The notes under the pieces are model-generated. The model did not search any database and had not been told where the DNA came from. It saw only the letters and a program-made list of their open reading frames with translations. From positions 27,261 to 91,260 of the forward strand of contig NZ_KK366024.1 of assembly GCF_000686845.1 (NCBI RefSeq): a DNA stretch of 64,000 nucleotides, in the 5' to 3' direction. Shown here piece by piece: positions 53,554-60,836 of this stretch (position 1 is the stretch's first letter; every line of letters begins with the position of its first letter). A program made the translations under genes and the position numbers. This DNA is from Paenibacillus sp. UNC451MF (lineage in GTDB: Bacteria > Bacillota > Bacilli > Paenibacillales > NBRC-103111).

Positions 53554-54540
53554 ATGCTGTTTATTAACAATCAGAATATCACAGACCCGGCGCTCAATCT
53601 GGCACTGGAGGAATACGCCCTAAGGAACCTTCCTATAGAGAACGACTATTTGCTGTTCTACATTAACAAGCCTTCGATCATCATTGGCAAAAATCAAAAT
53701 ACTGCGGAAGAAGTAAACCGTGATTATGTTGAAGCCAATGGGGTTCATGTCGTTAGGCGGTTGTCCGGAGGTGGAGCTGTATATCACGATCTTGGGAATC
53801 TGAACTTCAGCTTTATTACACGAGATGATGGTAAATCGTTCAGCAATTATCGCAAATTTACCGAGCCCGTTGTTCAAGCTCTGCACCAACTGGGCGTTCA
53901 AGCGGAGTTGTCAGGGCGTAATGACATTCAAGTAGGGGAACGAAAGGTATCGGGTAACGCTCAGTTTTCTACCAAAGGGCGGATGTTTACTCACGGTACC
54001 TTGATGTTAGATTCACAGATCGAGAATGTAGTATCAGCCTTGAATGTGAATCCATTGAAAATCCAGTCCAAAGGCTTCAAATCGGTTCGTAGTCGAGTCG
54101 CTAACATCTCGGAGTTTCTCAGCAAGCCAATGACGATTACTGAGTTTAGACAATATTTGCTGAACTCCATCTTCGGGGGAGCTGAGCCGACTGAGTACAT
54201 ACTGACGGAAGAGGATTGGTCTGCGGTTCGTAAGCTAGCGGATGAAAGGTATCGCAGCTGGGATTGGAACTATGGTCAATCTCCAGCATTCAATGTTCAT
54301 TCGATGAAACGTCTTCCAGCGGGTACGTTCGACGTGAGATTGGATGTAGTGGAAGGATATATTCGTGGCGCTGTGATCTATGGTGATTTCTTTGGTGTAG
54401 GAGACGCCGAGGAATTTGCCGCTAAGCTGACCGGGGTAAAATACGATACTGAAGCGTTAAGCCAATTGTTGGAGGAAGTTGATCTTACTCATTATTTTGG
54501 CGCGGTAACGAAGGAAGAATGGCTTGGACTGCTGCTGTGA
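53554..54540 (+). CDS. lplA: lipoate--protein ligase
   Basis: 328 residues, the full two-domain length, with GAGAGGATAAGG before ATG. It activates lipoate with ATP and attaches it to the lipoyl domains of dehydrogenase complexes and GcvH. Motifs: NQNTAEEVN, RRLSGGGAVYHDLGNLNFSF (lipoyl-AMP binding), the catalytic Lys in GERKVSGNAQF, and HGTLMLDS. The C-terminal accessory domain covers about 245-328. Monocistronic with its own terminator. The symbol lplJ, used in Bacillus, would also fit. Confidence 0.94.
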   Translation: MLFINNQNITDPALNLALEEYALRNLPIENDYLLFYINKPSIIIGKNQNTAEEVNRDYVEANGVHVVRRLSGGGAVYHDLGNLNFSFITRDDGKSFSNYRKFTEPVVQALHQLGVQAELSGRNDIQVGERKVSGNAQFSTKGRMFTHGTLMLDSQIENVVSALNVNPLKIQSKGFKSVRSRVANISEFLSKPMTITEFRQYLLNSIFGGAEPTEYILTEEDWSAVRKLADERYRSWDWNYGQSPAFNVHSMKRLPAGTFDVRLDVVEGYIRGAVIYGDFFGVGDAEEFAAKLTGVKYDTEALSQLLEEVDLTHYFGAVTKEEWLGLLL

Positions 54541-54573
54541 AGCTTCAGGCATACAACACTTGATTGAAATAAT

Positions 54574-54602
54574 AAAGGTCACGAGAAATCGTGCCTTTTT
54601 TT
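54574..54602 (+). terminator. terminator
   Basis: AAAGG(T)CACGA pairs with TCGTGCCTTT with one bulge, followed by a T run, after lplA. Confidence 0.75.
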
Positions 54603-54736
54603 ACGTACATAGACAGTGAAGAGTCCTTTTTCCATAAAAAGGATTTCGTAGGCAGCTCGAGAATAATAATAGAATTGAGATCATTTAATACCATAAAAGA
54701 TAAAGAAGGTTAAACACCTAAACTTGGGAGGTTACT

Positions 54737-55168
54737 ATGGGGGCACCTATATTCTATGGTTCTGTTCATTTGTTGTTTTATCGTGATGAGGAAGTACTGC
54801 TTCTGAAGAGGCAAAACACAGGCTTTGCGGATGGTAAATGGAGCGTTGTTGCTGGGAGAATTGATGGTAACGAGGAAGTTGTTTCAGCGGCGATTAGAGA
54901 AGCAAGGGAGGAAGCGGGGGTCATCATCGATCCATCCGAGATTAAGGTAGTTGGTGTAATGCATCGGAAGAATACGAGCTCCGAATGGATTGACTTTTAT
55001 TTGCTGGTGAACTCTTGGCAAGGAATGATTACGAATGCAGAACCGCATAAATGTGAGGAATTGAAATGGTTTAGCTTGCGGGAACTTCCGGATAACATCA
55101 TTCCCTATATTCGTAAAGCGATCGAAAGAGATCATGAGCAGATGTGGTTTGAAAGCAACGGATGGTGA
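54737..55168 (+). CDS. Nudix hydrolase
   Basis: 143 residues with ribosome site GGGAGGT. The Nudix box GRIDGNEEVVSAAIREAREEAGV is complete (first Gly, Glu, REAREEAGV) and is preceded by WSVVAGR; it lies in an 8-oxo-dGTP/ADP-ribose-type small Nudix fold. The gene ends 7 bp before the APH-like kinase, so they are translationally linked. Substrate unknown. Confidence 0.88.
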   Translation: MGAPIFYGSVHLLFYRDEEVLLLKRQNTGFADGKWSVVAGRIDGNEEVVSAAIREAREEAGVIIDPSEIKVVGVMHRKNTSSEWIDFYLLVNSWQGMITNAEPHKCEELKWFSLRELPDNIIPYIRKAIERDHEQMWFESNGW

Positions 55169-55175
55169 AGGGGGG

Positions 55176-56096
55176 ATGTATGAACTAGTGGAGCTGCTGT
55201 TTGAAGATATTAGAAATCATTGTGACTTTGATCACGCTGAATTTATCGATAAGGGCTTCTCAAGTGCGCAAAAGTATATATTGTATAAGTCAGGGGAGGC
55301 TGCATATTTACTGAGAGTCTATGATGGTGCATCCTATTCCCGCCGCGTAGAAGAACAGAAATATCTACAGCAGCACTACGATAACGGAGTGATGTGTCAG
55401 AAACCCGTCCATGAGGGCTATGTTCCAGAGCTGGGGCTATGTTTCTTGGTCCTAAATTATATGGATGGAGAAAGCGGCGAAGAGGTACTGCCGAAGCTTA
55501 CTGTGGAACAACAAGTAGAGCAAGGTTATGCAGCAGGTCATGAATTAAGAAAGATTCATGAGATTACTCCGGAAACGCCATTCAACTGGGCTGAAAAGCG
55601 ATATACCAAATATATGAACAAGAAAAATAAGGTGGCTGAGCTTGGGGTCTGCTTTGATAAACAAAAAGAGATTGAAATGTTCATAGAAGCTCATTTTGAT
55701 TTGTTGAAGGAGAGTCGGGTAAGCTTTCAGCATGATGACTTTCATCCCTCCAATTTGATATTTAAGGATAATCGTCTCATTGGGGTCATCGATTTCAGCC
55801 GATTCGATTGGGGCGATCCTTGGGAGGAGTTTTTTAAGCTGTCTAAATATACATGTGAGATAAGTAACCACTTTGCTTGGGGACAATTAATGGGATATTT
55901 TAATGAACGGATTCCAGACCATTTTTGGCTGAAGTATCATTTGTTCGTTGCCTTAAACCAACATGCAACACTTATCGGTGGATTTCAAAATCATCGCTTT
56001 AAAGATACATTACTTAAAATCTCGCAGACTATTGATTCTCATGATTTTGCTGGATGTGGACCGCCTAAGTGGTTCTTGGAGAGCAGCTCCCGTTGA
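55176..56096 (+). CDS. APH-family phosphotransferase
   Basis: 306 residues from ATG 55176, immediately after AAGGGGGG; spacing is tight but no other in-frame start is supported. It has the Brenner motif FQHDDFHPSNLIF (catalytic Asp, metal Asn) and GVIDFSRFDWGDPWEEF. The N-terminal lobe includes AYLLRVYDG with a possible arginine in place of the usual lysine. It is a small-molecule kinase; substrates in the family range from aminoglycosides to choline and homoserine. This is the second Nudix/APH-kinase pair in the window (the first is at 24289-25688, in reverse order). Confidence 0.82.
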   Translation: MYELVELLFEDIRNHCDFDHAEFIDKGFSSAQKYILYKSGEAAYLLRVYDGASYSRRVEEQKYLQQHYDNGVMCQKPVHEGYVPELGLCFLVLNYMDGESGEEVLPKLTVEQQVEQGYAAGHELRKIHEITPETPFNWAEKRYTKYMNKKNKVAELGVCFDKQKEIEMFIEAHFDLLKESRVSFQHDDFHPSNLIFKDNRLIGVIDFSRFDWGDPWEEFFKLSKYTCEISNHFAWGQLMGYFNERIPDHFWLKYHLFVALNQHATLIGGFQNHRFKDTLLKISQTIDSHDFAGCGPPKWFLESSSR

Positions 56097-56173
56097 TAAG
56101 GAGATTTAGTTTATTTTCTTCACTTTATCCTGCATCGTTCGTCAAATTACATGATGGAACGCGAATTTTGCGG

Positions 56174-56209
56174 TTGCCTGGGAAATAATGATTTCCCAAA
56201 AGGAGGCAA
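56174..56209 (+). promoter_or_regulatory. hairpin covering a ribosome-binding site
   Basis: TTGCCT (56174-56179) can pair with AGGCAA (56204-56209), and GGGAAAT (56180-56186) with ATTTCCC (56191-56197) around a 4-base loop. The strong site AAAGGAGG (56199-56206) lies partly inside this fold, so translation of the short ORF from 56217 could depend on opening it. Confidence 0.45.
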
Positions 56210-56216
56210 TGTTTCT

Positions 56217-56315
56217 TTGAACAGACAAAATTTTGAGGCTGCAGGGACGCTTGTGGATGCTATGAATGAAAAAAAGCCGGAGGAAAGGGAATCCCTTAAT
56301 CTTCCGGCTTTTTAG
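56217..56315 (+). CDS. possible 32-residue peptide, leader-like
   Basis: TTG 56217 lies 10 bases after a strong AAAGGAGG and opens 32 codons, MNRQNFEAAGTLVDAM to LPAF. Its last 15 codons are also the stem of a terminator (56272-56315), and it stops exactly at the T run. That overlap is typical of leader peptides or of a chance frame across a terminator. No known family. Translation would be affected by the hairpin at 56174-56209. Confidence 0.3.
   Translation: MNRQNFEAAGTLVDAMNEKKPEERESLNLPAF
56272..56315. terminator. bidirectional terminator
   Basis: AAAAGCCGGA (56272-56281) pairs with TCCGGCTTTT (56303-56312), with an inner AAGGG/CCCTT stem, A-rich left and T-rich right. Confidence 0.85.
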
Positions 56316-56326
56316 TGTCATGGGCC

Positions 56327-57262
56327 TTACATAGAATGATCCCGCTCGTGCTCCACGACTTCTATGGCAGATGTCTTGTTTTGCTTACGATAGCGAAGCG
56401 GGGTGACACCGGTCACCTTCTTAAATGTTGTGTTAAAGTGTGCGACATGCTCGAATCCTGTTTTTTCAGCAATCGTCAGCACCTTCTCATGCGTTTCTCT
56501 TAACAATCGCTGTGCTTCCTTTATTCGTATCAATTGAAGATATTCGCGAAAGTGAAACCCGGTAATTTTCTTGAACACTCTGCTTAGGTAGGAGGTGCTT
56601 ATGTAAAATTGCTTGGCAATTTGCTCGAGTGTTACGTTTTCTTGAAAATGATCATTCAAATGGGTGGCAATCTCCGAAATTTTCTGGTGCATTGGATGAG
56701 CGAACTGAAGCGGCTCTTGCTTCCCATCCGTACTGTGCCGATACACTTTAATAAGCAGTTGGTGCAGCAGTGACTTCACATAATCAACATAGCCATCGGC
56801 TTGATTCTCGCATTCCGTCAGCAATTCTCTGATCATATGCTCAATTCCTGGCTGTTCCTTCATAGAGAAACGAATTAAACGTGACCCTTGAACAAAGGGG
56901 AGGAACTGCGGACCGGAAGGTGTACTGTTAGCAGGGATGAACTGTTCGGAAAAATTGATCAATATGCGTTCGAATTCCTGTACATCCGAGCTGGTTGTCC
57001 TGTGTACATCATAAGGATTAACCAGAATCATGTCGCCTCTACGAGCCGTGTAAATGTTGCCGTTTATGAAATACGTACGTTCGCCCTGCAGTAAATAATA
57101 AATTTCGTAGAAAGGATGGAAATGTGGCGTCGACATCGTCGAAAACCCTTTTCGATACATGTACTGGATAGAAAAAGAGTCATTCTCGATATAATATTTG
57201 GGTCCGAAAATGTCCGGCAATCGAGGTTCCTCCTTTGGCAAAGTATACATCCATTCTATCAT
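56327..57262 (-). CDS. AraC-family transcriptional regulator
   Basis: 311 residues. The N-terminal cupin domain (about 15-150) includes FHPFYEIYYLLQGERTYFING and MILVNPYDVHRT. The C-terminal pair of helix-turn-helix motifs (about 200-300) includes LEQIAKQFYISTSYLSRVFKK and VLTIAEKTGFEHVAHFNTTFKK, ending VTPLRYRKQ. It probably senses a sugar. It is divergent from the NAD-salvage operon with no obvious functional link, and no adjacent carbohydrate gene is present, so the target is unknown. Confidence 0.9.
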   Translation of the reverse strand: MIEWMYTLPKEEPRLPDIFGPKYYIENDSFSIQYMYRKGFSTMSTPHFHPFYEIYYLLQGERTYFINGNIYTARRGDMILVNPYDVHRTTSSDVQEFERILINFSEQFIPANSTPSGPQFLPFVQGSRLIRFSMKEQPGIEHMIRELLTECENQADGYVDYVKSLLHQLLIKVYRHSTDGKQEPLQFAHPMHQKISEIATHLNDHFQENVTLEQIAKQFYISTSYLSRVFKKITGFHFREYLQLIRIKEAQRLLRETHEKVLTIAEKTGFEHVAHFNTTFKKVTGVTPLRYRKQNKTSAIEVVEHERDHSM

Positions 57263-57341
57263 TGATTAGCTCATGGTGGACAGCCTGTATTTGTATCATT
57301 TCCCCAGGTTTTGTTAACGCTGATGAAAGGTAAAAAAAGGG

Positions 57342-57369
57342 TTGACAAATAATTTAATTATGTCATAAT
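57342..57369 (+). promoter_or_regulatory. promoter with overlapping palindromic operator (NAD operon)
   Basis: TTGACA (57342-57347) and CATAAT (57364-57369) are 16 bp apart. The -10 region is embedded in a 13-bp palindrome, ATTATGTCATAAT (57357-57369). Two GATAATAT direct repeats follow at 57370-57377 and 57384-57391. An NrtR-type repressor bound here would block RNA polymerase. Confidence 0.6.
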
Positions 57370-57411
57370 GATAATATCAAATCGATAATATTGATTGAGA
57401 CAGGTGATACC

Positions 57412-58182
57412 ATGAATTCCCTTGACAGTGAATCCAACTATAGTGCCAGTAAGTATCGTACCCCAGACGGTGCTCCTGCGGACATCGTCATTTTCACCAT
57501 TACCTCAACTGAAAGAGAAGGGGTTAAAAAGGCGCTTCCGCTGCGTGACCTTCAAGTATTGCTCATCCAACGCAAATCATGGCCATTCGCAGGTCAGTGG
57601 GCGCTGCCGGGAGGCTTTTCTCAAGAAACAGAAACGATCGTAGAAAGCGCGAGGCGTGAATTGAAGGAAGAAACGGGAGTGGATGGTGTTCATATTGAAT
57701 ATTTCAATGTGTATAGTACGCCAAAGCGAGATCCTAGAGGTTGGATCATCTCTCACGCTTTCTTTGCTCTTGTTAATGAGGAATTATTAAAGAAGCGTCG
57801 CGCGGCTGACGATGCTTCTGATGTCCGATTATTTAACGTTGAGGAAGCGCTGAAGATGGATCTGGCATTCGATCATGTGGTTATCTTACAGGACGCACTG
57901 AACAAAATACGTGAGAGAATGCTGACGACGACGATTGCGAAGGAATTTTTACCGGTGGAATTCACCATTAGCGAGCTGTATCAAGTGATCCAGACGGTAT
58001 GTCCAGATTTTGAGGAAAGAAACTTCATCCGTAAAATTACTTCAACGCAAAGCAGGAAAGGCATTATTGAAGAAGTCAAGGATACCGACGGAAACGCGGT
58101 TCTATCGAATAAGTATTCTCAACGCTCCGCACAGCTCTACTCCTTTACTGATTATGTACCGCAATTGTCCATATACAGTTAA
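57412..58182 (+). CDS. NrtR-like Nudix-domain transcriptional regulator
   Basis: 256 residues from ATG 57412 (CAGGTGAT upstream). The N-terminal Nudix domain (about 15-165) has WALPGGF and the complete box GFSQETETIVESARRELKEE. The C-terminal winged-helix domain (about 180-250) reads LPVEFTISELYQVIQTV, RNFIRKI and a final AQLYSF, the hallmark of NrtR repressors. In the family, ADP-ribose or a related NAD metabolite relieves repression of NAD-salvage genes; many members have lost Nudix catalysis, but here the box is intact, so enzymatic activity is possible. It heads an operon with nicotinamidase and nicotinate phosphoribosyltransferase. Confidence 0.87.
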   Translation: MNSLDSESNYSASKYRTPDGAPADIVIFTITSTEREGVKKALPLRDLQVLLIQRKSWPFAGQWALPGGFSQETETIVESARRELKEETGVDGVHIEYFNVYSTPKRDPRGWIISHAFFALVNEELLKKRRAADDASDVRLFNVEEALKMDLAFDHVVILQDALNKIRERMLTTTIAKEFLPVEFTISELYQVIQTVCPDFEERNFIRKITSTQSRKGIIEEVKDTDGNAVLSNKYSQRSAQLYSFTDYVPQLSIYS

Positions 58183-58210
58183 CAACGAATTGAGAAAAGG
58201 ATGGTGCGAT

Positions 58211-58744
58211 ATGAAAGCTCTTGTGGTTATCGATTATACGGTTGATTTTGTTATAGGAAAGCTGCCTTGTGGCCAGCCTGCGATTGACATTCAAGATAGA
58301 ATCACGGAATTGACGAAGAATTTCGTTCAAAATGGAGACTTTGTAGTCATGGCTGTGGATCTGCACGATGAGACAGATACCTATCATCCCGAACATAAGC
58401 TGTTCCCACCGCATAATATTCGAGGCACGGAAGGGCGAGAGCTTTACGGAAAGCTTCGTGATGAGTATGAAGCCGATCGGGAGCGGATATATTGGATGGA
58501 TAAAACGAGGTACAGTGCGTTTTGCGGGACGGATTTGGAGCTTCAGCTCCGGTCGCGCCATATTGAGGAGATTCATCTCGTTGGGGTGTGCACGGACATA
58601 TGTGTACTGCATACGGCCGTAGACGCTTATAATAAAGGTTTTGCCATCTATGTGCATCAAGATGCGGTAGCCAGCTTCAATGAAGCAGGTCATGCGTGGG
58701 CGCTAAGTCATTTTGAAAATACACTTGGTGCAACGATATTGTAA
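58211..58744 (+). CDS. pncA: nicotinamidase
   Basis: 177 residues from ATG 58211 (AAAGGATGGTG upstream). It deamidates nicotinamide to nicotinate in the NAD salvage pathway. Isochorismatase-fold catalytic triad: Asp8 in VVIDYTVDF, Lys98 in MDKTRYSAF and Cys131 in VCTDICVLHTA. Metal ligands lie in VDLHDETDTYHPEH. Its product is the substrate of the enzyme encoded by the next gene, which supports the assignment over a general isochorismatase. Confidence 0.93.
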   Translation: MKALVVIDYTVDFVIGKLPCGQPAIDIQDRITELTKNFVQNGDFVVMAVDLHDETDTYHPEHKLFPPHNIRGTEGRELYGKLRDEYEADRERIYWMDKTRYSAFCGTDLELQLRSRHIEEIHLVGVCTDICVLHTAVDAYNKGFAIYVHQDAVASFNEAGHAWALSHFENTLGATIL

Positions 58745-58815
58745 AGTTTTAACTGCAGCAGCATGGAAACAATAGGAGTTAGAGCAAATTTGACGGTTGG
58801 ATGGAGAGGATCAAC

Positions 58816-60258
58816 ATGAATTACGATAATTTAACTTTGCATACGGATAAATACCAAATTAATATGATGTATGCTCATTGGATACATGGAACCTTAAATC
58901 AAAAAGCAGTATTTGAAGTGTTTTTTCGCAAGCTTCCCTTTGGCAACGGATATGCTGTATTCGCAGGATTGGAGCGTATCGTTGAATACGTGAAAAGCTT
59001 GAATTTCGACGATGAAGTCATTCGATATTTGAAGGAGCAGGAAGAACAGTACGATCCGGCGTTTTTGGAGATGCTGCGGCAGTTCCGTTTTAGCGGAAAT
59101 ATAAGCAGTGCTACTGAAGGAACGATCGTATTTCCTAACGAGCCTCTCATTCGTGTTGAGGCGACCATTTTCGAAGCGCAGCTATTGGAAACGGCACTGT
59201 TGAATTTCATGAACTTTCAAACGCTCATTGCCACTAAAGCATCGCGTATTCGGCAGGTTGCACCGACGGATACATTGATGGAATTTGGAACTCGAAGAGC
59301 ACAGGAGGCGGATGCTGCCATCTGGGGGGCTCGTGCTGCGTATATCGCGGGCTTCGATGCAACCTCGAATATGAGAGCGGGGATGCTCTTCGGAATTCCG
59401 AGCAAAGGAACTCATGCGCACGCCTGGGTGCAGGCAAATGACTCGGAGGAGGTTGCATTCGAACGCTATGCGGCCGCTTTGCCTAATCAAGTCACTTTAC
59501 TTGTGGATACTTACGATACATTGCAGAGTGGCGTTCCGAATGCGATAAAAATTGCTAAGCAAATGGAGCGGCAAGGAAAAAGAATGGGCGGTATTCGTCT
59601 GGATAGCGGCGATTTGGCTTACTTATCGAAAGCAGCTCGGACGATGCTGGATGAAGCGGGACTGCCTTATGTCATCATTGTGGCATCGAATGATCTGGAT
59701 GAGAACATTATGTTCAACCTTAAGGCACAGGGAGCCAAGATCGACAGCTGGGGCGTAGGGACGCAGTTGATAACTGCGGCAGATCAGCCGGCACTGGGCG
59801 GCGTCTACAAGCTGGTTGCCCGTGAAAAGGACGGGGAGCTTGAGCCTGTTATTAAAATTTCGGGGAATCCCGAGAAAGTATCGACTCCGGGGAAGAAGGA
59901 TGTATACCGGATTATTAATAAGGAAACCGGCAAAGCTATTGCCGATTATGTCGCACTTGAGGGTGAGACAGATGTGGTGCAGGGGCAAAAGCTTAAGCTG
60001 TTCGACAAAGTACATCCATATATATATAAATATGTGGAGCACTACGATACACAGCCGCTGTTAACTCCAATATTTGTAGACGGTAAGCAGGTGTATAAGC
60101 TGCCCGATCTGGATCAAATACGTAAGCATCATCAAAAACAATTAACGATGTTCTGGCCTGAAAACTTGCGAAAGCTGAATCCTGCCGAGTTTCCCGTCAA
60201 TTTGAGCCCTAAGGCGTACCGGTTAAAAATGGATTTGATCCACCGTTACAAATCGTAA
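58816..60258 (+). CDS. pncB: nicotinate phosphoribosyltransferase
   Basis: 480 residues from ATG 58816, with GGAGAGGAT upstream; an ATG at 58801 coincides with that site. It joins nicotinate to PRPP to make nicotinate mononucleotide using ATP. The N-terminal LHTDKYQINMMYAHW, the EFGTRRAQ active-site region, SNMRAGMLFGIPSKGTHAHA (with the phosphorylatable His) and GGIRLDSGDL are characteristic. It completes the salvage route from nicotinamide begun by the preceding gene. Confidence 0.96.
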   Translation: MNYDNLTLHTDKYQINMMYAHWIHGTLNQKAVFEVFFRKLPFGNGYAVFAGLERIVEYVKSLNFDDEVIRYLKEQEEQYDPAFLEMLRQFRFSGNISSATEGTIVFPNEPLIRVEATIFEAQLLETALLNFMNFQTLIATKASRIRQVAPTDTLMEFGTRRAQEADAAIWGARAAYIAGFDATSNMRAGMLFGIPSKGTHAHAWVQANDSEEVAFERYAAALPNQVTLLVDTYDTLQSGVPNAIKIAKQMERQGKRMGGIRLDSGDLAYLSKAARTMLDEAGLPYVIIVASNDLDENIMFNLKAQGAKIDSWGVGTQLITAADQPALGGVYKLVAREKDGELEPVIKISGNPEKVSTPGKKDVYRIINKETGKAIADYVALEGETDVVQGQKLKLFDKVHPYIYKYVEHYDTQPLLTPIFVDGKQVYKLPDLDQIRKHHQKQLTMFWPENLRKLNPAEFPVNLSPKAYRLKMDLIHRYKS

Positions 60259-60270
60259 GCTGATTTATTG

Positions 60271-60319
60271 CCTGAACTGCCAGGAACCCGCATGGTTCTT
60301 GGGATTTCAGGTTTTTTTT
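60271..60319 (+). terminator. terminator of the NAD-salvage operon
   Basis: CCTGAA/TTCAGG closes an inner CCAGGAACC/GGTTCTTGG stem (60271-60311), followed by eight T. Confidence 0.88.
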
Positions 60320-60348
60320 CATTGGCTGCAAAATATAAATATTTGTGT

Positions 60349-60362
60349 TGATAACGCTTACC
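60349..60362 (+). promoter_or_regulatory. cre-like site (one mismatch)
   Basis: TGATAACGCTTACC matches TGWNANCGNTNWCA except at the last base. It is about 85 bases upstream of the Crh-like gene, near a TATAAT at 60380. Confidence 0.4.
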
Positions 60363-60445
60363 TAATGGCAAGTTTTATAGTATAATGACATCAACTTGTG
60401 TTGGAAGCACAGGAAGAACTTAACATCAGGATCGGAGGAAACGTA

Positions 60446-60700
60446 ATGAGGGTACATGAAATGATCATTGCCACCGATTTCCAGCCGCAGTATTTGCAAA
60501 TGATCGCGCAAAAGGCCAGCTACTTCAGCTCGGACATCAAAATCAAGTTTGAGAAGGAAAACATACAACTGGATGCCAAAAGTATTCTCGGTATGATGCT
60601 TCTTCCGATTCGGCAAGGTACCCGAATTACTATCCAAACCAAAGGCAGTGATGAAGAAGAAGCCATTGAAGCCATGAGCTATTTATTGGATAAACATTGA
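60446..60700 (+). CDS. Crh-like HPr paralogue without the catalytic histidine
   Basis: 84 residues from ATG 60446 with ribosome site TCGGAGGAAA. The fold is HPr: it aligns over its full length, with the anchor QKASYFSSDI and the regulatory site DAKSILGMM containing Ser46. At the place of HPr His15 it has Gln13, as in Bacillus Crh, and the neighbouring Arg17 and Pro18 are also replaced (Gln, Tyr). It therefore cannot carry phosphate in sugar transport, but could be phosphorylated on Ser46 by HPr kinase and act with CcpA in carbon catabolite repression. The active-site loop is more diverged than I know for Crh, so a different role is possible. Confidence 0.8.
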   Translation: MRVHEMIIATDFQPQYLQMIAQKASYFSSDIKIKFEKENIQLDAKSILGMMLLPIRQGTRITIQTKGSDEEEAIEAMSYLLDKH

Positions 60701-60756
60701 AAATGACTTCAGCCTGCTATTTGTGTATCTTCAATTCAATATCATCTGAGATGACG

Positions 60757-60784
60757 GACCGCTGAATGTATGGGCGGTCTTTCT
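60757..60784 (+). terminator. short terminator
   Basis: GACCGC (60757-60762) pairs with GCGGTC (60774-60779), followed by TTTCTTG. The stem is short, so efficiency is uncertain. Confidence 0.5.
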
Positions 60785-60798
60785 TGTTTCCTTGGTTT

Positions 60799-60812
60799 TG
60801 TAAGCGTTATCC
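60799..60812 (+). promoter_or_regulatory. cre-like site (one mismatch)
   Basis: TGTAAGCGTTATCC matches the CcpA operator consensus except at the last base, 25 bases before the hydrolase-like gene. Confidence 0.45.
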
Positions 60813-60836
60813 GTAAGATGAGATGGAGGAAATAGG

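Noticed and set aside
58010-58210. N-terminal extension of nicotinamidase upstream of 58211
   Set aside because: The extra codons overlap the NrtR-like gene in another frame and ATG 58211 has a good ribosome site and begins the conserved fold.
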